Source of the DNA: Dryobates pubescens
Taxonomy: Eukaryota > Chordata > Aves > Piciformes > Picidae
Assembly: GCF_014839835.1 (NCBI RefSeq)
Contig: NC_071634.1
Coordinates: 15,606,453-15,670,452, forward strand
Length of the DNA: 64,000 bases
Direction: 5' to 3'
Under the pieces are notes generated by a model, which saw only the letters and a list, made by a program, of their open reading frames with translations, had not been told where the DNA came from and did not search any database. Each line of letters starts with the position of its first letter. Position 1 is the first letter of the stretch. Of the stretch, positions 22,101-33,300 are shown one piece after another. The position numbers were made by a program, and so were the translations under genes.

Positions 22101-22616
22101 CTGGACTGATACCCAGGCTTAGCCCAGGCCAGGTGCCGGACCTCGCACTTGGCTTTGCTCACAAAACTCACACGGGGCAGCTTCTGGGGTCCCAGCCCCT
22201 GCCCCGCTGCTCTCCAGCAAGGACACACAGGGTGGCACTCTGCAGGCCACCCCTCTGCAGTGCCCTCGGTGCCCGGGGAGGCAGGGTGGCCCCCCAGTAC
22301 CTGTTGAGGTGTCCCCAGTTGGCCAGTTTCTGCGGCGTGGAGCTGCTGGGCACGTAACTGTGCAGCTGCACCATGGTGGGGAAGAAGAACTTCACCACTT
22401 CTGCCGCCAGCACTGGGGGAGGAAAGAAGGAGCCGGGCGAAAAGGTCACCCCGGGACCCCCCACCCCGGGCACAGCCCCAGGCCCGGCCCCAGCCGGCGC
22501 CCCCCAGCCCCACCCCCGTCGCTGAAGTCCCGGGCGATGTTCCTGCGCGGCCGGGACAGGGGCACGGCGTCCAGCCAGCCGTAGAGCTCTCGCAGCTCGG
22601 CTCCGCCGCTCGCCAT
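19194..22616 (-). CDS. SPEF1: SPEF1 (CLAMP), ciliary microtubule-binding protein, complete
   Basis: Seven exons on the minus strand: 22514-22616, 22301-22412, 21585-21720, 20560-20608, 20194-20264, 19972-20073, 19194-19301. The joined frame is 226 residues (human 236). Exons 1-3 give the N-terminal calponin-homology domain (residues about 5-115; LYGWLDAVPLSRPRRN, RDFSDG, VKFFFPTMV, NWGHLNR, KLNFCVPEDVV). The C-terminus is a heptad-rich coiled coil (LQLKVARLEQLLQLKNVRI, DDLSRRLQQ). The family binds and bundles microtubules in motile cilia and at planar-polarity bundles. Exons 4-6 encode the weakly conserved linker. They were placed by phase and by short matches (GVSQ, LLSW, LAEREQ), so they are less certain. 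The exon 3 donor (gtgctg) is weak. An X-box lies 74 bp upstream of the ATG. Confidence 0.88.
20900..21340 (-). mobile_element. CR1 LINE fragment with an internal deletion
   Basis: Starts with the tail atcatggaatcacagaattg, keeps the 3' block with gatggggactccaccacta, then jumps to a more 5' CR1 block (tgctgacagaagccaggatg). The usual segment between them is missing. In the SPEF1 intron between exons 3 and 4. Confidence 0.85.
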
Positions 22617-22730
22617 CAGGCCTCCCGCGGCCGGGCCCGGGCGTCCGCTGCCGTGGCAACGGCTGCGCGAGGCGCGCCGGGAGCGCCGCGTCGCCGGGCA
22701 ACCGGTACCGGCGCGGGGGGGATGGAGGGC
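22617..22730 (-). promoter_or_regulatory. SPEF1 CpG promoter with X-box motif
   Basis: CG-dense sequence directly upstream of the SPEF1 ATG. It contains GTCGCC-G-GGCAAC at 22690-22702, a match to the RFX X-box with a one-base spacer. RFX factors drive motile-cilium genes, which fits the product. Confidence 0.6.
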
Positions 22731-22784
22731 ACCTCCGGGGGGCATCCAGACCAACCCCCCCCCGCTAAAGCAGTCACCCACGGC

Positions 22785-23335
22785 AGCTGGCCCAGGGTCA
22801 CAGCCTCCGGAGCAGGCTCCGCAGCCTCCCTGGGCAGCCTGCTCCAGGGCTCCGGCAGCCTCGCCGCGAAGTTTCTCCTCCTGTTCAGAGGGAACCTCCT
22901 GGGGTCCAGTCTGTGCCCACTGCCCCTTGTCCTGTGTCCGAAGAGAGTCTGGCCCCAGCCTCTTGCCCCCTGCCCTTTAGCTCCTGCTGAGCATTGCTCA
23001 GCTCCCCTCTGGGGCTGCTCTTCTGCAGGCTCTCAGCCCCAAGGCTCTCAGCCTTTGCTCCTCACAAGGATGCTCCAGGCCCCTCCGCAGCTTTGCAGCC
23101 TCCTCTGGACTCTCCCCAGCGGTTCCCTGACCTTCTTGAATTGGAGAGCCCAGAACTGGATCCAGGACTCCAGCTGTGGCCTCCCTAGGGCAGAGTAGAG
23201 AGCAGAGACTCTGCTGCTCACAGGCTCCTTAATGCCCCCCAGGGTCCCATTGGCCTTGGAGGTGAGGGCACCTTGCTGGCTCATGGGGAACTCGTCCACC
23301 AGCACCCCCAGGTCCTCCTCTGCAGACCTGCTCGC
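22785..23335 (-). mobile_element. CR1 LINE fragment, about 550 bp
   Basis: Minus-oriented CR1 lacking the extreme 3' tail: agcctccctgggcagcctgc, then ttctcctcctgttcagaggg, gagcattgctcagctcccct and ccagaactggatccaggact. It lies immediately upstream of the SPEF1 promoter. Confidence 0.88.
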
Positions 23336-26300
23336 CAGCAGGCTGACTCCTCACCTGTACTGGTGCAGGGGGGCTGGGGATCCTGAGTGTTGGAGGTCTG
23401 AGAGACTCTGAGCAAGGGGCAGGGGGGAGGGTCTGAGAGTCCTGGGAGAGGGGGATCTGGAGGGCTGACATCACAGCTGGGGTGGACACCTGAGAAGAGC
23501 TGCACATCTGCCCTGGGATGGACACCACAGCTGGCTTAGACAACAGAGAAGGATGCCTTAGCTGGGATGGGCACCTCAGCCGGGGCAGACACTCCCTGTA
23601 AATCCCACCATGGGGCTCAGACAGCCCATGGGGCTGCCCCACTGCCCAGGCAGGAGCAGGCAGATTACATCCCTGCAGGCAGTGATACCGGGGCTGGGCG
23701 AGACGCTGGCGACGCCGATAAGCCTCATCGGTGTCTCCATCCCAGGCGAGGTGGGATGGGGACAATGCAGAGACAGGGCCTGGTGATGGGGAGGGTTATC
23801 TGCCGCTGTCGCCTGCTCCCTCGGCGTGGCAGAGCCCGGAGCTGGAGTCAGCAGCTCTGCCAGACTCGTGCCTCAGTTTCCCCTCCCCTGGTTTTGCTGT
23901 GACGTGAGGGAACAAGGAGGTTTCGCCCCTGGTCTGCTTCTCCCTGCAGGTAAAAGTGGGCTGCAAAGGTCTGTTCGGGGCCAAACCAGCACCAACTTCA
24001 TCCTGTTGAAGCACAGCCACCCCCTGCAGCATCTTCAGCCTCCCCTGGGTGCAGAGCAGAAACCAGCAAAACAGGAAGGGGGGGACAGGTGGAGACGCCC
24101 TTGCCCCACCCCGCCACAGCTTCCTTCCCCCGCAGCTGACAAGGAGGCTCCAGGGCAGGGAGGTTTTGCCCCAGGAGCCTCAGGACCTTCTGGTTGCACC
24201 TTCTGAACTTGCCCAGAGCCTCTGCCATGGCTGTGGGTTGTGGCTGTGCCGGCAGAGCCACATCCCCTGTCACTGCCAGCCATGTCTTGTGCCACCATCG
24301 CTGCCAGCCCCTTGGCATCTCACTGCCACCCTCCTCCTCCTCCTCCTGCTGCGTTCCCCAATGTCTGAAACGTTTAAAACCCCTCAATCCCCACTCAGAG
24401 CCACCACATTTCCAAGCTGGAGCCGTGGCTTTGGTGGCCCATGGTGACACAGAGTGTTGCTGCCCGTGCAGGACCGTGGGACCCCTGGGATGCTCCATCC
24501 TCCAACCACAGGACACCAGCAGAGCAAGAGCCAGACGCTGGTACCCTCCTCCTGCATCCCCTCTCACTGTGCCACACTGCACCTGGGGCCCACAAGATGC
24601 TCCATCCCTTAGCCACATGGCACCAGCGGAGCAAGAAGCAGATGCTGGTGCCCTCCTCCTGCCACGGCATCACCTCAAGCCATGCCATGCCATGCGTGGA
24701 ATCCAGGCCCACCCTGGTGAGGAGCTCAGCAAGGCAGTGGGTCACCCTCAGCCACCCTGTAGGGTAGGAACCATCCCCCCCCCTGCTGCCCTCATTAATT
24801 AGAGTAATTTCTATGGCAGCTCATGCTGTGGGCTCATTAAAGTGAACCCTGCAGCCACTCCACACCGTGTCCCACCACTCCAGCCAAAAGCTCAGTGACA
24901 CCCCTGGGCAAACGGGGGGCTCCAGCAGGGGCTCCACTGTTCACCCCCCTCCCACCTCACCGTGGAGAGGAGCAGATGGAGCTTGTGTGGGTCCTGCTGT
25001 AGGCAAGGGAGTCTTCAGCCCCCCCTCAGCCCCGGGAGGCTCCAGTCCCCGGGGAGGGCATGGAGGGCTGGGTGGCTTTGAGGGGAGTGGAGAGGGACAC
25101 GGCTGGGGGGACACGCATGGAGGAGTGCATGAGTTGGGGTGGGGGTGGATGGGCACATAGCAGCAGGAGGGGCACAGGCAGGAGTGGATGGGCTGGGGTG
25201 GGTGTGGGGATGTGCACGGTCGGGGGGGCACGGGGAGGGGACATGGCTGTGGGGCACATGGAGGGGTGCACGGCTGGGAGGTGGAGCAGCTTCTGTTTGC
25301 AGCCCACCAGGATGGATGGCTGGAAGCAATTAGAGCTCTTGCTGGCCAGTGATGACTTCCCGTAGCCACCCTGGAGTGCTGGGGGCCGGGGGGGGGGAAA
25401 TCTGTCCCCACTCTAGGTCATTCTGGGGGGCTGTAGCCCTGCTCTCCACACCCCGGGGACCCCCAGCAGCACTGACTCCCAACTGCACCGGGATGTGCTG
25501 GGGTGTTCCTGGAAGGGTTGCAGGACCCCCATGCCTTGCCCGGCCCCTCCCCAGCCGGTGAAGCTGCACACACCCCCTCCCCCCCCCCGCATACCCCTGC
25601 CCCGGCTGGGCGGGGGTCTCCACCTCGGTCAGCCCCTCCCCTTTTCTTTTGCCCACTGAAAGGGAAGAATGGGGTTGGGGACAATGGGTGACAGGCCACC
25701 CACGCTGCCACTGCCCAGCGAGGTCCTGCCCCCCCTGGCCAGACTGGAGACCCCCTCCCCAGACAGCAGGGGGGCACTGGAGGAGGGGACTGGGAGCTAG
25801 GTTTGGGGTTCGAGCAGCGCCGTGGCCTGGTGGCACATGGCTTGGGCACCAGGCAGGAGGAGTTGGGGGCACCCAGGCAGGATCCTCGTGTCGGGGGGGT
25901 GGGGTGCCAATGGGGCGAGGGGCAGCCTGAGAGCTAGTACAGGGCTGAGGGGGGGGACATGAGAGGACCGTGGCTAAACACTGGGACCCCTCAAAGCTGC
26001 CCCATTGCTCATGCATGCCCCCCCCCCAGCCATGTGCTTCTGCATGCCCTCCCTCAGCCATGAACCCCTCTATACCACCAGCTGTGCCCCTGCCGTGCTC
26101 CTCATCCACTCTGAGCTATGTCCTTTCATGTCCCACATCCCTCCTGTGTGCCCACCCCCCACAGCCCCCCAAACCCATGCCCCTACTGAGCCACGACCAT
26201 CCCCTTCAGGCTGTACATGCCTCCTCTGTAGGCCATGTGCCCCCTCCCCCCCTACCATGTGTCTTCCCCCCCCAGCCACGTTTCCTCCTAGCTATGACTC

Positions 26301-26734
26301 CACTTCAGGCCACATCCCTCTGTACCCCCCCAACCATGTGCTCCCTCAGCCATGCCCCCACTTTGGGCCATGCCACCCTCCAGCCATGTCCCCCCATCCC
26401 TGCTGCAAACCCCTCTGTGCCTTCCCCCCACTTTAGGCCACGTCCCTCTGCAACCCTCCAGCCATGCGTGTGTCCCCCCAGCCATACCCCCACTGTGGGC
26501 TGTGCCCCCTGCAGCCACATCCATCCCACCCCTGCTGTACCCTGCCAGCCATGCACACACCGCCCTCCCCTCCCCCCCCAGCTTTGAGCCATACCCTCCC
26601 CAGCCATGTATGTCCCCGAGCCCCCCCCGGTGTACCCCCCCCAGCCATTCCCCCGCTTTGTCTTTTGCCCCCTCCCCCCATGTGTCCCTCTCACGCTGCT
26701 GTCCCCTCCTCCAGCCATGTGGTACCCCCCAGCC
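23336..26734. other. Intergenic region upstream of CDC25B
   Basis: Contains GC-rich low-complexity sequence, short imperfect repeats (ctgggatggacaccacagct-like, 23460-23580; gccatg-rich, 26000-26730) and one AT-rich unique island at 24787-24841. CENPB, which occupies this interval in human, is not present. No other gene recognised. Confidence 0.6.
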
Positions 26735-26990
26735 ATGTGTGTCCTCAGCCGTGCCCCCACATCGGGCTGTGCCCCCCTCTGCCCCCAGCCGTGACTCTGC
26801 TGCCCCCCCCAGCCATGTGTGTCCCCAGCCGGGCCCCCACATCGGGCTGTGCCCCCCTCTGCCCCCAGCCGTGACCCTGCTGCACCCCCCAGCCATGTGT
26901 GTCCCCAGCCGTGCCCCCACGTCGGGCTGTGCCCCCCTCTGCCCCCAGCTACGACCCTGCTGCACCCCCCAGCCATGCCCCCACTTCGGG
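26735..26990. repeat. 80-bp tandem repeat, three copies
   Basis: cgggctgtgcccccctctgc recurs at 26763, 26843 and 26923, exactly 80 bp apart, each copy also with agccatgtgtgtcc. It lies just upstream of the CDC25B promoter. Confidence 0.9.
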
Positions 26991-27099
26991 CCATCTATTC
27001 CCCTCCGCAGGCCGTACCCCCCCGGCCATGCCCCCCCTCTTTGGGCCATGCCCCCTCCCGCTCGGTGGCCCCGCCCCGCCCGGGCCCCGCCCCTGCCTC

Positions 27100-27150
27100 T
27101 TCCCTGTTATTTTTCGAATATAAATAGGGGCGGCGGCAGCGCGCGCCCGC
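27100..27150 (+). promoter_or_regulatory. CDC25B core promoter with TATA box
   Basis: TATAAATA at 27119-27126 in an otherwise GC-rich block (CCGCCCC boxes at 27068-27090), about 190 bp before the ATG. TTCGAA at 27113-27118, directly before the TATA box, resembles the CHR element of G2/M genes. The start site is expected near 27150. Confidence 0.6.
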
Positions 27151-27318
27151 CCGGGCCCCCCTCCCCCCCCCGCTTCGCCCCGAGGGAAAGCGGGCACCGG
27201 GCACGGCCCGCCGGGGGAAGCACGTAAAGCTTTCCGAGCTCTATTAATTAACCCCGGACTAATTGGCTTTTGCCCTGTCCCCCTCCGGCCCCCCCCAGTC
27301 GCCTGCACCCTCCCCGCG

Positions 27319-30300
27319 ATGGCAGCGCGGGGCGGCCCCGGGTCCCGCGGGCTGGCGGTTGTGGCACCGATCGCCGTGTCGCCACCAACCATGTCGCCGG
27401 TCAGCACCTTAGCGCTGGGCATGGACAACCTGGCGGGGCTGGGCAGGTGAGTGGCACCTAGGGGGTGGAGGGGCTGGGGAAGCGGGGGGGGATCGTCCCA
27501 CGCGTGGGTGCTGTTGTGTTCTTCCCCCCCCCCCGCTACGCCTCCCCGCGCTGTCCCGTGGCGGTATGGGGGGGTTGGGGAGGGTGGTCCCGGGGTGATG
27601 GGACGCTGCCCCGTGGCGGGGGTGTCCCCAAGGGCTGACCCCCCCCATTCCCCGCCACTCCTTGCAGCCACGGGGACACGCCGAAGCGGCGGGTGGCGGG
27701 GCTGTCCCTGCAGGGCCGGTGGGCTGGCAGGGACATGGCTCCCGGCTCGGTGGCCCCGGGCTCCTCCCGGGATTCCGTGTCCTCCGAGTCCTCCGACGCG
27801 GGTGAGTACCGGCGGGGGGAGGGAGGGGGTGTGCTGGGTGCTGCCTGCCGCCCCGAACCCCCGGGGCTGGGGCTGCGGGGTGTGCTGCTGGCAGTGGGAC
27901 GTGGGGGGAGGGGGTTCCCGCATGTGGGCAGGGGGGTGGGGGAGTTGCGGGGGGGGGTCTTGGGGTGTGCGTGGGAGCCCCCGCGAGTGCGCCCCGCCGG
28001 GCGTTTAGCCCCGCGCATGCTGCAGGCTGGGAGTCGGAGCTGGGATTCTCCCGCAAACCGGGAACCCGCCCCGGGCTTTTCCTGCGGACTGGGGCTCCAA
28101 ACAGATTGCCTTCAAGCTGGCACTACAGGATGGGACTTCAAACTGGGACTTCCTTCAAACTGGGACTTCCTCCTTGGCGCTTCTGGCCGCAGCTCCTTCC
28201 CCTCGCTGTCCCGTCCCGCTCCCCCGACCCCCCCCCCGTGGCCTTTCTTTCCTGGGGCTCGGACCACGGGCCACGCCGGTGGGGTTCCTGGTCCGGGTGA
28301 CATGGGACGTCCTGGGTGGTTCCCAGGGCAGTGCCACCCCGTTTGCTATGCCATGGGAGTGGGTGAGGGCCCCTACCCATAAGCACCCAGTGGGTGCCAT
28401 TGGCCGTGGGACCCTTCCCGGTGCAGCCCAGCCGGGATGGGGGGGGGCACATCCTGCAAAGGACCCTCTAGGATCGGGTCCTGGGGGTAGGACATGGCTG
28501 GGTCCCCAGTGGGGCCCAAACCTCCCTCCCAGCCGGTGCTACCCCTGCCCCTTGTTCTTGCAGGAGTGGGGCTGGACTCCCCCACGCAGGAGGACCCCGT
28601 GGCGCTGGAGGAAGTGTGAGTGTCCCTTGTCCTCCGTGTCACATCCACCTCCCCTCGCCCCTCTGGCTGCTTCCCTTGTCCCATGCCTTCCCCAGCCCCG
28701 GGGGCTGTCCCTCTTCCCCTTTGTCTCCACCCCCCCGGGGCTGCCCACCTTGTTCTGTGCAGGGGCTGAGGGGTGCTGTGCCAGCTGCTCCCCCAAGCCC
28801 CCCTCATGCCGGTGCCTTTTGTCACCCCGTCCCCAGCCGTTGGCAGAACCCAGCCCCGACAGATGTGCCGGTGAATGAGTAACTGGGGGCAGATGGCGGT
28901 GCTGGAGCAGCTGTGGGGGTGTGCTCAGCTATGGGGGGGCGCGCCAGCCCCCGTCCCGCCGGCGTGGCCAGATGGCGGCCGGGCAGCGTCCCAGTGTCCC
29001 CAGCACGCCCAGCATCCCGCGGCAGGGGCGGGGGTGGGCATTTACATACAGGTGGAGAGCGGCAGCCGCTGCCAGCCGTCGCCGCCGCCTTTGTCTGGGC
29101 CAGAAGAGAGGTCAGCAGGGGGCCCTGGACCACCCCGGCGGTGCTGCTTCCAACCCCTTCCCCGCCCAGGGTTGGGGTTCCCCCAGCCTGAAACCAGTGG
29201 TGTCCAGACGGGTTTTAACCCTTTGTGGGGCTGAGATGGCTCCCAGCACCTCATCACCAGGGCTGGGCTGCTCCTGGGCTGCTGCCCCTCCTCCCTAATC
29301 TCATTTTTCATCTCCTGGCAGTTTCGAGAAAGCAGTGCAGGAAACTGGGAGAGTTCTCAAAGAGTGAGTGAAGAAGCTGGCCCTGCCCCCAGACCCTAAA
29401 GCCAGCCTGTCCCCATGCCCACACTGGCCCTGCCCCCAAAACCCCCCCAAAAGCCAGGCTGTGTCACCTGCCTGTCCCTGTTCCCAGACCTGAAAGCCAA
29501 ACTGTCTTCATGCCCAGGTTGTCCCTGTCCCCAAACCCAGGGCTGTCCCCTGTCCCCGTGCCCTTACTGTCCCCATCCCCAGACCCAAAAGCCAGGCTGT
29601 CCCTGTACCCTGTTTGTCCCTGTCCCCAAAGCCAGGTTGTCCCTGTCCCCAAACCCAGGGCTGTCCCCTGTCCCTGTGCCCTTACTGTCCCCATCCCCAG
29701 ACCCAAAAGCCAGGCTGTCCCTGTACCCTGTTTGTCCCTGTCCCCAAAGCCAGGCTGTCCCTGTCCCCAAAGCCACGGCTGTCCCTGTGTCCTCCTCGGG
29801 CTCGGGACTAGGCCAGGGGTGGTGCTCAGCATCTGGAGCTTTTGCTGCCCCAGGGTCCTTTGGGGAGCTGTGCCAGCTCTGGGGAGGTCTTGCCCCGCTG
29901 TGGGGACCCGGGTAGGCTCATGCCAGCCTGGTGTTGGGGGTGGCACCACCAGCCCATGCCACCTTCTCTCACTCCATGCCTTTCTTTCCCTGCTTCCTGC
30001 AGCAACAAGCTCTTTATCCGGAGGATCCAGTCGCTGCCGGTGAGTCCTGGGGGCTCTGCAGGGCTGAGCTGGGGGAGAATGGATCCTGCTGCACCCTGGG
30101 ACGATGCATCTGAGGGAGCTGGGGGGGGGCAGAGTGGCTGTGCAGCCCTCTCACCCCCACAACCTGCCCCACAGCCACGGCTCCTGGGGGCCAGCCCAGC
30201 CCTGAAGAACATCTCCCACGCCCGGGAGTTCAACGGCTGCGAGAAGAGAGGCCGGAGGGAGCCTGAGGACACGGTGAGGGGGGCAGCAAGGCCGGGGGGG

Positions 30301-33300
30301 AGCCGAGGAAGGGGCAAGGGGGTGCTAACACCGTGCCCCCGCCCTGCAGGAGGGCTTTGTCTTCAAGAAGCCCCAGAGGCCAGGTCAGCGTGGCCGGCTG
30401 GCCGCCAGCGATGAGAGCGTGGGGAAGGATCGCTTTGCCCAGAGACTTGGCTCTGCACCTGACCTGCTGGTGAGAGGGGCGGGAGGGGGCTCTGGGGGGG
30501 TGGTCCAGGGCTGGGGGTCCTGCTGCATGGGCTGCTAAGCTGGGACCTGCTGTTCCAGCCTCCTTGTTTGCCCTGGGGAACTGTCATTATGGGAGCAGAA
30601 GGGGCTAGGGGGATGGGAACTGGGGAGGAACTCCTCCCTCCACACAGGGCTGGAGCAGGGCTCTCCCCACTCCTGAGACATGTGTTGTGTCCTCCCCAGT
30701 TTGACACCCCTGAGAAGGAAAATGTCCCCAAAGGTGAGAGCCCCATTGTGCTCCGCCGGTGCTCCTTGACCTCCTCCATGTCTGAGGAGGAAGATGATGG
30801 CTTCATGGAGATCCTGGATGAGGAGGAGATGAAGGTAGGGGTTTGGATGGACCCTGGGCATGGATTCCATCCCTGACCAGGATGGGGCAGGAAGCAGCTG
30901 GGTGGGACTCATCCACCCTCTCTTTTCCCTGTGGTCCCTGGCAGAGCGATGGTGACGTGCCACAGGGCATGGAGAACCTGCTGACTGCGCCGCTGGTGAG
31001 GAAGGAGGAGGCAGAGCCGGTATGTGGGAGCCTGGAGGGCTTCATGGAGCCCCCCTGGGACATCCATGGTGGGGTGTGGCATGGGGGGTCTTTGGTGAAG
31101 GAGTTGGTTGGTGAACAGAAACAGCCTGGGGGCCGTGGGCAGCCTGATCTAGCTGAGGATGTCCCCGCTGACCGCGGGGAGGTCGGACGGGGTGAGCTTT
31201 GGCGGTCCCTTCCAGCCCGGAGCGCTCCGTGGCTCTCTGCCTGTGGCTCTGCCCCTGGGTGGGGTGTGGGGGGCCCGGGGGGGGCCGGGCCGGCGGCGCC
31301 GGCGGCGTGGTGACGCCGTGTCTCCGCGCAGTGCGGCGCGCGGCGCGGGAAGTGCCGGCAGCTGTTCCGCTCGCCCTCCATGCCCAGCAGCGTCATCAGG
31401 CCCATCCTGAAGCGCCTCGAGCGGCCCCACGACAGGGACACCCCCGTCAAGACCAAGCGGCGGAAGAGCGTGGCCGGGACCCCCGGCGAGGAGGCGGCGG
31501 CGGAGCCGGTGGGTGAGGCGGCGGCGGGGGAGGTGTCCCTGCCGTGGGCCAGCCTGGCCCCCAGCCTGGCAGCCTCCTGTGGGAGCACCGCTGGCTGAGG
31601 AGAGGAGGGCAGAGCAGTGGGGGTGTCAGCTTCTCAGCTGGGCTTCAGATGCTCTCCCGTAACATCCTCCTGGGGAAGCCTGGGAGGCGTGGGGTGGATG
31701 GAGGCTTGGCTGAAGGACAGAGCCCAGAGGGTTGTGACTGCTGGTGCAGAGCTTAGTTTAATGGTCACCCAGCCCTGATGCTTGACTACCAGCCGAGTGC
31801 CAGATGGAATAGAATAGAATAGACCAGGTTGGAAGAGCCCTTCAAGATCATCACATCCAACCCATCAACCAATCCAACCCACCTAAACAACTGACCCGTG
31901 GCACCAAGCACCCCATCAAGTCTCCTCCTGAGGCCTGCAGCTCACATGGTGTTCCCCAGGGGTTGGGGCAGGGTCTGGTTTTGTTCAACATCTTCATTCA
32001 AGGGGACCTGGGTGAAGGGACGCAGTGAACCCTCGGTGTGCTGATGGTGCAGAGCTGGGAGGAGTGGCTGACACCCAGCCAGGCTGTGCTGCCAGCCAGT
32101 GAGACCTGGGCAGGCTGCAGGGCTGGGTGAGAGCGGCCCCAGGAAGGTCAACAAGGGCAAGTGTAGGGTCCTGGGCATGGGGAGGAACGGCCTCCTGCAG
32201 CAGGACAGGAGGTTAGGAGCTGGGAACGCTGCTGGAGAAGTTCACCATGAGCCAGCAATGTGCTCTGGTGGCTGAGAAGGCCAATGGTCTCCTGAGGTGC
32301 CTTCAAAAGAGTGTGGTCAGCAGGTCGAGGAAGGTTCTCCTCTCCTTTTACTCTGCCCAGGTGAGGCCACATCTGGAGTATTGGCTCCAGGTCTGGGCTC
32401 CCCAGTTCAAGAGAGACAGGGAACTACTGGACAGAGTCCCACAGAGACTACAGAGATGCTGAGGGGCCTGGAGCAGCTCTGTGAGGAGCAAAGGCTGAGA
32501 GCCCTGGGGGCTGTTGAGCCTGGAGAAGAGCAGCCCCAGAGGGGAGCTGAGCAATGCTCAGCAAGAGCTAAAGGGCAGGGGGCAAGAGGCTGGGGCCAGA
32601 CCCTTTTCAGTGGTGCCCAGGGACAGGACATGGGGCAGTGGGCACAAGGTGGAACCCAGGAGGTTCCATCTGAACATGAGAAGAAAATTTTTTGGTGTGA
32701 GGGTGCTGGAGCCCTGTCTCAGGCTGCCCAGAGAGGCTGTGGAGTCTCCTTCTGTGGAGAGCTTCCAAACCCACCTGGACATTGTGATCCTGGGCAAGCT
32801 GCTGTGAGTGACCCTGCTTTAGCAGGGGATTGGACTGGGTGATCTCCAGGGATGCCTTCCACCCCCTACCATGCTGGGGTGGGGGGATTCTGTGCCTGTG
32901 CCATGCCCCAGAGCCCCTGCTGATGCCAGGGGGGTGTCTGTGGTCTGTGTCCCTGCAGAAAGCGAGGCTGCTGCGCTCCAGGTCCTACTGCCACGAGGAG
33001 ATCGAGAACCTGCTGGCCAACGACCACCGAGAGCTCATTGGCGACTTCTCCAAGGTAGGACCCTGGGAATGCTGTGGGTCTGGGGGTGCTGCCTCTCCAC
33101 CCTTCCCCTGAAACAGGGGGACCACCAGCACTGGTGCCTGAATGCAGCTGGTGGCCTGTGCTTGAGGACAAAGGGACTTGGGGCTGTGAGTTTCCAGGCT
33201 GTAGCAGACTGAGAGCCCAGTTGCTGCTCTTCCAGTGCCAGCCCTGTGCCATTGCCACATCAGGCTGGGTAGATTGGTCCCCTCCCAGGGAGCAGACCTT

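Noticed and set aside
24900-27050. His/Cys/Pro-rich and Gly/Trp-rich frames upstream of CDC25B
   Set aside because: Low-complexity and 80-bp repeat sequence, with no domain or start context.
31945-32875. Possible host exon in CDC25B intron 10 with reading-frame remnants
   Set aside because: The sequence is the 3' part of CR1 ORF2 and its UTR, broken many times.
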